Assembly: GCA_035772405.1 (NCBI GenBank)
Contig: JAYKKM010000504.1
Span: forward strand, 3,544,001-3,608,000
From: Chrysogorgia sp. JL179-B06
Lineage: Eukaryota; Cnidaria; Anthozoa; Scleralcyonacea; Chrysogorgiidae
Direction of reading: 5' to 3'
Length of the DNA stretch: 64,000 nt
The translations under genes were made by a program, and so were the position numbers. Below the pieces are notes generated by a model. The model saw only the letters and a list, made by a program, of their open reading frames with translations, searched no databases and was not told where the DNA came from. Positions 22,801 to 34,800 of this stretch are shown here, in pieces; position 1 is the first letter of the stretch; every line of letters begins with the position of its first letter.

Positions 22801-25800
22801 ATGACCCTTCCAAGGGAGTGTTTATATGAGAGGAGGGCCAGCCCTCCTAGGCGAGATCTCGCTATTGACTACCCGGGATCTCGCCTAACACGCGACTAAG
22901 TTGGTCTTCGCCCGTATATTTTAAGACAACTCTTTATTTCACAAGTTCTGTTTGTTTATGCGTAGATTTTAAATTGAAAACTTGTGCGGGAAAATGGGAT
23001 TCAGCGGGTTACGTGGGAAAATCCATGTTGTCAACTCGGTAAACATGTCAGCCCTCCTCGAAGGGCTAGAATATTCCAATATAAACGCGAGGTGAAATCC
23101 ATTCCTTTTACTAGGGCCCGCCCTACCAAGAGGGCTAGCCCTCCTTCATGTAAACACCCCCAAGTCTCACTATGTAGATATCACACTGCATACGTGAAAC
23201 TGAATAATGACTGAAAAATCATGTATATCCTTGGGATTATGTAACGAAATCACCTGAAACTGTACATGCACGTGAGTGTATCCCAAATATATACAGGCTT
23301 TTCATTATGCAATGTGACGTATGCAGTGTGATATTTACATACCAAACAAATCTTCATATCTCCAGAACAAAGTCAAGGCGATGAAGGACGGCTGTATTCG
23401 CAGGCTAGAACAAAGAGACTATAATTTCAGGAGTTCTTTCAAATAAAAGTGTTTACGTCCATTTTCTCATCATGGTAGTGACTACTGGTCATTGGATTAT
23501 TGGCCTAATAATCCTAATTGTGAGCACCACCATCATCCCAATTACCACCATCACCACCGTCACCACCATCAGCGCTATAACCACCGCTATCACCACCATC
23601 ACCACCACCACCAATGGTATTACCACCACCATGATCATCACTATGATCACAAATATAATCATACTAAAAATTTACCTCCCAGTATTCAGTCTTCTTTACA
23701 CCGTTACTGTAGGCTTTGGCAAAATGGCTCTCACTTTGCATAGCTGTCACTGCTGCACTAAGCTGGCTCATTGGATGCAGATTACTTGGAAAGTCGTTCA
23801 ACAGTTGCACAACATGAGGGGGCAGGTCAGCCCGCGCTGCCCATTCAACAGAGAGAGATTTAGCCTTTAAACAAAGAGCAATGCATTAGCTAAATATCTA
23901 GATGTGGAACTACATTAAAGTGCCTATCTGGGGTTTAGGGATTTTACATATTCCTAATCTTTGGGTTCTACCAAGAAGAAATGTAATATATCTTGTCGTT
24001 CAACAATTTCAACTTCATACCTTTTCCCCTGCTAAAGTTGATTTACTATTTATAGGAAATTACGTCAAGCAGGGACACGCGAAGACATTGCACACTAATT
24101 CAACAGTGAAATACAAAGAAAGTTTGGCTCTGAACTTTAAACACCTGTTTAGAAAAAATTCTCTCAATTCCCAAACTATCTTTGTATTTCACTGCTGAAT
24201 CAGTGTGTAATGTCTTTGCGAGTCTCTGCTTTGACGTCATTTCCTGTGAATAGTAAATCACTTTAGCAAGGGTATGAAGATGAAATTTTCGCACGACAAG
24301 ATATTTTACAATTCTTCTCAAGAGATTCCGAAGATCACAAATATATAAAATACCCAAACACCGGATAGGCACTTTGAGCTCTAGGAAGACGATGGACATT
24401 GTTTACTTAGTATACCAGTGACACTGTAATGTCTATATTAAAGCTATTCTCTTTCGTTTTGAACATGAACATATCCTTATGCGTACAAATCCTTTCATTA
24501 CTAAAAATTAACGACAAAATGACCGCCGCTTCATGAGGGTTAATTTACATATTACTAAAATATTAAAATGAAGATTCTGCTTATTGAGTAGCTCGTCTAC
24601 CGTTTGACGACCTCTTAATATATGCAACAACGATTATCAAATTATCCAGTTACCGATTTGATTAGATAATTCAAATCTACGATCTGCCAATTGACAAAAT
24701 CTAGAAATAACTATCATCAATACTTGTGCGTCTATTAATGACGGAAATTTTAAAATGCCCATTCTCCTGTTACAAGTTTGGTGATTATTAAAATGTTGGT
24801 ATAAAACTTTAACCGTATTCAAATTTTAACATATAAAATGTAGGTTCTTCCATCGACTTTCGAACATTTCACCAAACGCATTTGAAAATACTAAACAAAA
24901 TCCGACAACAACTCAATGACGCGTAGCCTATTTTATTTGTTGGCTATTTTCAACACAATTTGGCGGTACCTGAAAAATTGAAATTTGAAAATCGTTGTTG
25001 CGTATATGAAGAGGTCGGCAAACGGTATAGGCGATCTACTCGATAAGCAGAATCTTTATTTTAATAATTACGCTTTATGTAACTCATTGTAAAATGGGAC
25101 GACATTTTCTAAGGACCATATGTAAATTAGTCTTCAAGCGACGGCCATTTTGTCGTTCATTTCTGGTAATGTACTTGTGTGTTTGAGGACTACAGTAAAA
25201 ACCCGCTAACAAGAACCTACATTTTACCCAATCCTGAATCAGCCTGGGATAGGTGCTTATATTCTTATATGTTCTTATATAAACAAATTCTTAATTTCAG
25301 CCTGTGCTTCTTAATAATGGTAGGTTCTTGTTAGCGGGTTTTTACTGTATTCGTTAGTATAAGCCCATGGGCTTATAATATCGTAAGGATTTCTGCGTCT
25401 AAGATGTGGGGACTTATTTTTAGGAGCGGCTTATTTTCGGGGGGGGGGGCTTATTTTCAGGAGCGGCTTATTTTCGGGGGAGGGGCTTATTTTCAGGAGC
25501 GGCTTATTTTCGGAGGGGGGGGGGGGGGCTTATTTTCGACGGTCTTATTTTCGGACGCAAGAAGATCACCTGTGCGGCAGTTGGAATTTCTCCTGTTATC
25601 AACAACCAAAAGATGGCTTCTGGTAGCGGTTGTTCCCCACCTTCAATTGTTGGTAGAAGCTGAAAAGATTACAAAATCGACATTATTACATACGAAGCTA
25701 TGTATGAACTAAAGGAATGCAAAACGCTAGAAAAACGTTTTGTGTTCTGCTGGACAATCCTTCAATTGAAAACATGTTCCAGTGTTTGACTACTTTTAAT

Positions 25801-28800
25801 AAATATGATTAGTATAAAATAGACATATTGTCATTTTTGAAAGTTGGAGCAAGGCCTATTTCCATAGAGGACGTTTCGAACGATGTGCCCTTCAGAACAG
25901 ACGGAGAATGGGAGCAATGCACGCGATATATATAGTGTGGGTGACGCAATGATGTAGCATAAGAAAGAGGCGTATTTTCACATTTCAAAAGATGCCGAAA
26001 TGTATACAATTATCATATGATCGGTCGAGTGTGATTGAAAATCGAGCCCCATTGAAAAACTCCTTTTCAGGGCCCCATTGAAAATCTCCTTTGGCGATAA
26101 GGGCTCCCTGTTTAAATATTATAATAAACGTTAATCTCGTGTGGGAGTAAAGTGTTAAAGTTGAAAATAAACCTGCACTCACATTGTTTACGTTCGTTAT
26201 CATCAAAACAATTTTTGAGGATGTGATGGACATATCATATATGGAGTGGCCTACTGAATTAAAAATCTCAGCGACAGGGTAGTCACTAAGGTTTGATCGC
26301 CTAATTTGCGTTTAATAAGTAGTAGTAGTACAGTCGAAATCTTGCATCTACTGGAGTATTACAATGAAAAGTACCGGGATCATTACAAGTTTTGGTATGG
26401 ATTGAATAGATCTGTAAAAAGCAGGTCATTTAAATTTGGGTCTCGTCTGAAGGCATTAACCGGTCTACATGAAGAAAAAATGTTGTCAGTAAGAGGATCT
26501 TGTTGTAGCATGTTGAAATTTTTAGAAATAATATTAATATGGTATATAGGTGTGTTTTGCGGACGGGATGTTAGGACGATTGGTATTTTGTTGTGAAATG
26601 GATGTGGTGTGGCACCAACATCATCATCGATAAATATTTTGTATAATCAAGGGACAGTGCCTTTATACTGTTGAAAACCCAACCTCGTACTCAGGACCTC
26701 ATCTCCTCTCCCGCCAGCCCTCGCCCAGCGGAGATAAGGCCCTGGGTACGAGGTTGATGAAACCCCTTGCTCCTCCAAAGAAATATAAACTTACTTGTTG
26801 ACATTCAGGTATAGAGTATCCCCTAAACCGTATACCCTAAAAATAGTAAAAACAGAAGAATTAAGGTGGTCTTATACCAAAAAATTACTTTTGTTCTTTT
26901 TACCATTACGGACATCAACTACATGACGTTGTTTGGGACTGACTAGTCCAACTAAAAAATCATTTGTTTCAAAAAATTGTTGGCAAAATTACCGAGAACA
27001 CCCGCAGTACGTGGGTGAAAGAGAGTACTTTTTCAAACATGATAATAAGACATACAATGGTGATAGAAATCTAGAGAAACATCTAATTCGTCACATAACT
27101 AAATTATATCACAGCTGAGCTAGAGTAATTTCTCTATTATTTATATTGAGTTAATAATATAAATATTGAGTGACGTTTTATATACAAATCCCAAATTTAA
27201 AATATAATCCTAACCCTAAATGTTACCCTAATTCTAATCCTAACCCGAATACTAACTCTTAAGGTTCGTTTACACAGGCGATTTTTGCTGCAATTTTTTC
27301 TCTTTTTAACACATGCGATCGAATGGATTGTCTTACGAATGTATTGAACCATTTGTGCAGATCTATGACGTTCAATACTTTAGTGAGTCATCCACTATAT
27401 CGCATACGTCAGGGTCAGAAAAAATTAATCGCAGCAAAAATCGCCTGTGTAAACAGGCCTTTGCGATAATGCTTTATTTTAGAAATAACAGCGGATTTTA
27501 ATTTCGAATTTTACTACCGATAGTCTATGTGACGTTATTTCGGGATTGTATGAAACTGACCTGAATATTTATATTGCGGTTATAAAAGGAATAGCTTTTA
27601 AAATACAGAGCACGCTCATTATTATTTCATCAAAATAGGCACTATTTTATGACAACTGAGCTGAATCGAATTATTTTAGGATGTAATATGAAAAGGAGAA
27701 ATAAGAAAACTTCAATGTATCGAAAGATGCTTAAGTATACCTCGGTAAAAACCTGTTTATGTACAGATGTACTTAGAAATTAATCGGCAATAGGAAGGCA
27801 GCTTCGTCGTAGATTTTTGAACGTTATCTCGGTTAATATTTACTCGATTTCAATTCTGAAAATAGATTTCAAGTACATAACATTCGTGCCTTCTCAGGTA
27901 ATAACACAGCATGTTTACCTGTCCCTTGCAGGCTCTTGGGGGAGGGGGGGTGCCCTGAAATGCAAGTCCAGAGCCTGTATTGTAGGCTACTTGCAAGTTG
28001 ACTTCATCAGCGTTCTCTGTGCTTCTATTTACAGGATTTGAGCGATTTAATGACACATTTAAACGAGAGTTTTTATATAACATTGTATTCAAGTTTATAT
28101 TCGTGTTTACTTTTGTACGTTTGGCACTCATATATGTATTCCACATATAGAAACTCCAATCTTGATACTTCAATATTGAAGTATTCAATATTTTTTAAAC
28201 TGCGGTAACTTCGTTATTAAAATGCCAAATGCGTTGATTAGATGCGCATACATGTATAGAAACTCAATAATAAACCGCACACGCTCTACATTTTTAACAA
28301 TATTTGAAGTATACAGTAAAACCCGCGTATAAGAACCACCATTGTTCGAGTTAGCCTAAAAAGGTTCTTATATAAATGGTATTTACTGGAATTTTTATGG
28401 GATTTTAGGCTATTTAGGTTCTTAAAGGGTTCTTATTTTTCGAGGAAAGGGTGCTTGCTGTTGGTCCAACAACTAGCTCAAAATGGGTGTGGCCCTTTGC
28501 TTTTTGTACAATTTAATTATAACTAATAACTTCCAGTATTCCACTTTGCCAACAGAAAAGCAGATGTGCAATTCAACACTCTTCTCAATGGAAAAAGACT
28601 GAAGTTTGATCCTCAACCGACCAACCTAGGGGTAACGCTGGATAGATGTCTCACCTTCTCAGCCCATCTAGACAAAGTGACGCAGAAAGTTTACGGCAGG
28701 GTTAACCTAATTAAGAAACTGGTTGGTCCTGACTGGGGAGCTGATTTCAAGACTCAACAAACTTCCACCAATGCTCTTGTTTATTCAGCAGCTGAATATG

Positions 28801-31800
28801 CTTCCCTGGTATGGAGCCACAGTGCACGCACAAGACATGATGGTATTGCATTGAACAGCGCCATGAGACAGATTTAATGGAGCCCTCATGCCTACTCCTG
28901 TAGACAACCTACCAATACATACTTGCCAGTATCCCTCCACCCGAAATCAGGAGGAATTATCAACTGTTGAAACTACCTGCTAAACTAGAAATACGTATAC
29001 GCAACAACCCTCACCCGCTTACTGTTTGAAACTTGTATAGCGTAGTTGCTTACAGTACTTCTTTCAGTTCTTACTTTTAGTTGTACTTGAATTAGATAAT
29101 AGCCCATTCATTTGCCAAACTGAATGTACTCTTAGTGGATAATATCTCTGAAAGCTTTGTGTTGTCTGAATTTAATTGTTTCATAGGACATCAAAATAAA
29201 TAACTAAATACATTAATGGTAATAGTTAGTATAAACAGACACTATTGGCTGTTGAAGGAAGAAAGTGCATCTTTTTCATAGGGGTGTATATACAGTACAA
29301 CCTGAGTTTTACGACCACCCCTAAAATTGCCTAGTGGTCGTAAACAACAGGTGGTCGTAAATGGCAAACGTACGCATGTGTTACGTACTTCACATTTGAT
29401 CTCGAAAATATTTTATTTACAGCAATAAACAGACTAAAAGAGTAAGGAGCAACGATACTGTATATATATATATATATATATATACTAATTTTGTATGCAC
29501 AGTCAAAGTTATTGGCGATCTTGCACTATAAACAAAGATGGAGGATACAAAAATATAATAATTACGAACCTCATTCGCTAGGTTTTCGAACATTTTCAAG
29601 CATTAGATCGTTTAATGGTGTACAACATACGTAAATTATGTCAAGTATTGCGTTGTATTAGCAAAGTTATTTGGAATCTCACACTACAAAGTTTAACCCT
29701 GACAAGATGGCAGTAACAAACAAATATTAGTCCGAGCTTTTCGTCAGTTTAGAAACGTTTCCCTCAACAATGTTATTAGTTTAAGGGCTTGAGATTGTTG
29801 CCAATACTAATAGTTAATATAACCGGATATTTATTATGCACTATCAAAATACAGTTGCTTATCATGAAACTAAGCAAAACAATACTAAAAAAGTCAGGTC
29901 ATAAAAACTCAGGTTATACTGTATAGTGCAACTGTATAGGGTCCATTCAAATTAAGGCAATGAATAATTCAAATTAGGTTACCGGTATAGGTTTCTATAG
30001 GCTGATAGGTTTCTCTGTAGGTTGCCTATAGAAAATGTTCCAATTGCCTATAGAAGTCTATATGTTTCCTATAAGATCCTATAGGTTGCCTATAGACATG
30101 CATATAGGCAGGCCTATAGACTTTTTTGTTAGGGTATTGATTTCTCTCAAGAGGACCGGTCTCAATGCAGAGCAGGGAAACTGATCTTTCCTAACTCAGA
30201 ACTTGAAACTGATTTGTTAATTAGAAACCCTAGGACTGCAGGTACCTCTTGTAATTAGAAGAAAGTTACATTGTGTAATTCTAGTTAAGAAATTCTGTGA
30301 AGGCATTTTCACATCATAATCTAAAGAACTAATAATATTATCTCAATGAATCTGTTCATACATACATGTTTTACCACCTTATCAATTGCCTTGATTGACA
30401 ATCTGCAGGATATACAACTTTTGAGTTAAAATTAATTTTTGTAACATTGTACTGTACATAATTATATGAATTATGTGTTTATATTTGTAATAACTTTAAT
30501 TTGTTAGGAAATATGACCGGCCATTGATACCGTATAAATATTATTGTATTATTATTATTATTAATAATAATAATGCCAAATGCAGATATCATATTTTGAT
30601 GGTTAAACAAAAGCCATGTACGTGCATATAACAAAGCATGGCATAAAACCTATATATTCAGGATGACATGCCTATCAGCTAGATCATCGTCAACAAGCAG
30701 GCTACAGTACTTGTTCAATCCCTAACAATTTCTGCTAACATAGTGAGTGTCAACATACCCAATGTCAACATAATCATATACCGGATGTGTCTAAAGATTT
30801 CTGAGTAATATATGGTTGTTTTATTGAAGTCTGAAGTACTATAAAAATTATGTTGTTCTGCATACTTATGTGTAGGCACTATTAGGCACTCAGTGTAGAA
30901 ATACAGATCTCTTAAAGGTTGGTGCACTGCCGAAATAGTGTGTAACAGGTCTATTCAACGCTCACGTTTTTGTTTTTTTGTTCTCCATACAAAATACAAA
31001 TGTTTCGACCAAGATATCTTTTGAAGTACTAACTCTAAGAACTCTTCTACATATCTAATGAAAGCTTTATTAACAGCCTCTGACAATCATACCTACACTA
31101 AAATATATTGGGACTGATTGCTATAGAAAAAGCGAAAGCGACGCTCGGATTGGGTTCACAAAGAATAGCGAAATGCTATTCATTTTTCTCATTTCGCTAT
31201 TCAACCAACGAAAAATCGCTATTCAAAAAATTACTCAACCAAACGAAAAATTGCTTTAAAAAGTGCTAAAATTGCTAAATACTTAATTGATTTATCAAAG
31301 TTTCATTATCAATCGATGTCAACTTAGACATTACACAGTTTCGAAATACTTTTAGCGCATCCTACGACCTACCTATATAAACACAGTTTTGTGACATGCG
31401 CACGAAGACAAAAACTAGTTTCAGTTGAAAAATACTGTACTCCACCCAAAAACACCGCTATTTCAAACATGACTTCTACAGGGAAAGATAATAAAGCAGC
31501 ATTGAAGACGATAAAGAGCTGGGAACACGAATTTGGTTGCAATTTTGATTGTGATGTGGAACTAAGAGGCTATACGAAGAAGGTGACTACTTGAGCATCT
31601 TAACGCGTCCGTTAAAAAGGAATGCAACAATGTTCTTCATGTTATAGAGATCCTGGAAAGAATGTTTTCAAGCATGAACCGGGTAAAGACAGATATTTGC
31701 TGACAGTAGGAGAGGAAGGTCCTTCCATAGACGATTTTTATCCAGATGCTGCTATCGACAAACGGTTTGTGCAGGCAAAGTTAGAAGGTTGACAACTGGT

Positions 31801-34800
31801 CGACACAAATACCCTTCGAAAAGACGAAAGGCATCTGATGGACAAGTCTCTTCAAGCACTAGAGACCACGCTTCGTTGGTATAGCAAGCTTTCTAATGAT
31901 AATAATATAGGGCGGTGATACATATAGCACACAAATTGTGGTAGAATAATTTTTTTCTCAAAATCTTTTACTGTATTATCTCTTGCTAATCTCTCAATCT
32001 TTTGCTTCATTTATTAAGTGTTTTTTTATCGTTCATAAAATAACTTTACTAGATGGTCCAGATTGTCTATGTGTCATTATTTTAATGTGCATTTGAAGGT
32101 TGGTTCATGTCAAACAATTTGTCAAGAAAATAGACCCCCTGCGTTGCGAAGGAAAGTAGGGCAAAAAAATCGCTATTCACTTTGAAATATTTAATTCGAA
32201 CCTTGCTATGATAAATATATTAGATATTCCGACGACGATATCTTGTGAACTACTGGCTCTATAGTAAATCATGCTATACATCAAATGAAAGCCAGAATAA
32301 CATACTCGGACATACTGTATTTACAAAATTATATTTGTAACTCATTACTAACATCGTCAAAAAAGGGAAATCGGGTTTACCTTTTGTCGCCGTTTAAAAT
32401 TTACGAGCTTGTTATCTTCCGCCAACGGTACTGTATCTTTTGAACACTACATTTTCAATGAACTTTTTGAACACAAATCTTCATTCGCCGTATAAATCCT
32501 TTTGTTACCAAGGCAACAAAAATTGGACGGCGGTTGATCTGCAGACCCAAGCATCCCTTGAGGGCCTCAGGCCTTCCGGGCGAGGGGATCATCCCAACCA
32601 GGGTCACTAGTACCACCAATCAATGATGTCATCCAGAGAATTAAACGTAACCATTGCACTACTCGTGCCTTATCTTTGGCGAAATCCAACCCACTAACGG
32701 AATCATGGATTGAGGATAATTGGAGTGGGAAAAATCCATGTTACAGCAATTTATAACTATTCCATCAAAGAATCCTCTTGGTTCGCAATTACCTTGCTGT
32801 ACATGGGTGCGATTAAACCTGTTTCATAACGGGCTGGGCTAACACACGTCATTTTCAAAAGGTGATAGGTGCTATTGACGACGATAGCTGACTGTCGATT
32901 TCCACATACATCAGCACATCCTCGATGAATGTATGATACATAAACCCCCTATCGGAGCTGCTGGTACCACCAACACCGATACAAGTCTAATTAAATGGCT
33001 CGAAGAAGTGTCCCTTCATGACTATATTACAAGAAGAAATCCATATGAGTAGTATAGAACATGGCGGTGCGAGCTCAGCGACGCCAACCACAAATGCGAG
33101 TGCCATAGCAACGTTAGTTTTTACGCCAAATCGCGATTTAGCGCAAAAATTAGCGATGCCACGGCGCCCGCATTTGTGGGTAACGTCGAATAAGCTCGCA
33201 CCGCCATGTTCTATCGCGAGACTCACGAAACAATACTGAATTTGTACCAAATCACATTTCAGTCACGTTTAAAAATAGTCGTTTCAACATTTTCACAAAT
33301 TTGTGTCACTTCAAAATTTTCACGCTTTTTTTTGACCGACACGTTTCCAATTCACGCGCGAAAAAAAAACCCACTAGATTTTGATTCTAGTGGTGATGTT
33401 TTATCCAAATGGATAGCGAAATGGCGCTCTTTTGATTGGTCAACCCACACCAGCGCCCACAACAAATATTTTATCCAAACAAGTACCCAAATGGGGAGCG
33501 AAATGGCGCTCTTTTGATTGGTTAGCGACATTAACTAATTTGCATACTAACAGGTGGCCGGTTGTTTCGCGAATTAGTCCGTTTGTTCACTATTTTCAGT
33601 GGTATCTCTCACTACAATGTTTTTGTGACCATATGCGTAGGAGTCAATACCATTTTCTAAAAGGTATCGCTTATCATCGAAGCAGGATAGCGATACTTTA
33701 TTAATTTCATAACTACCGAGCTCATGTTTGACACTTCTAATGGTCTTCATTGTGTGTCGCAACTGTTTCTGCTCGAGTAACACGCTTTTGTAATCTTCGT
33801 GTCTGATTACCTTTTTAATTATATTTTTTCTAATACCTTTAGCGGTTTTCCCGCCACCTCCACCCTCTTTCAAATAGCTGTACATTTTACTGCGCAACCC
33901 GACGAACTCGACAATTGGCGTTCCAGCGCACTCGTCCTTCATCTTCCCAATAACTTTCTTATTCTCTCTAAAAAAGAATGGGCTGTCTGCAGGGTAGTCA
34001 CTATTGTCAAACTTTTCGCACTCCGACATAAAGTCGGAATAAACGTCATCGGTTTTGATTGAGTACAGCAGACTGTCAGTGTCGGTGAAGTGTAATCTGC
34101 AGGTGTCGCTAGAGTACTTTTTCATAATATAATTGTAGTGAAAATTATACATCAGCGTTTTGCTCAAGTCTAGTATGCACATACCCACATACGCAGGTCG
34201 ATTTAATGTCAGCGTCTCTTTGACTTTGTGGACGGCGACTAAGTTCTCGCTAAATATCTTGCAAGACACAAACGTAGGCTTTGAGACAAGCTTTTCAAAT
34301 TTCTCCGCAGTGGTCACTAATCTCACGTCCACACGCTTCCTCAAGTTTTCCATCGTTTTTCCGAACACGCTGTTATTCATCAACTTGAAGAAATCCTTCT
34401 CAAAAGCGTTCTTAGCTGCGGTTCTTTTGACTGTGTTAAAGTCGATGTACTTACCCAACCACTTGGACTGGTCAAACTGTAGGACCCTATGAACCTTTTT
34501 GATTTTTAGTCCAAGATCTGTGTACAACTGCAGATTTTCATAGTGACACACATACTTTTTTTTGTCCATCAAATTAGTCACCAACTTTTTCACACCACCA
34601 ACACTCACGTTAAACTTATTTTTGATTTTTGTGCAGTACTCCGACAACATGTCAACAGTTATCTCCATCTTCTCAGGAGCCACCGGGTAATCGTTGTGTA
34701 GGTCATGCAAGTGGTCTGGATACTCCAAGTCGACTTCGAGCAGCAACCCCTTTTTACTATTGTTGTGATAGTCGCATAGATTAACCTTTTTTATTTCTTT

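Larger units (their letters stand above)
23865..25569 (-). other. CS intron 6
   Basis: A 1.7-kb intron that contains three separate inverted-repeat elements and a short G-rich tandem repeat next to exon 6. Confidence 0.7.
26837..33047 (-). other. CS intron 4, part left of the Maverick
   Basis: Host intron sequence with a small MITE (27262-27460), a LINE fragment (28532-28995), a mariner-type MITE (29291-29923), CCTATAGG-rich repeats near 29990-30120 and decayed coding-like remnants at 31390-31910. No functional gene was recognised. Confidence 0.6.

Noticed and set aside
25404..25712. 102-codon + strand protein
   Set aside because: Its first half is the G-rich tandem repeat and its second half is antisense to CS exon 6.
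33018..33517. Frames inside the left terminal repeat, mirrored at 50418-51069
   Set aside because: Same DNA at both ends. Frames cross the foldback and tandem units, and no start motif or family match was seen.
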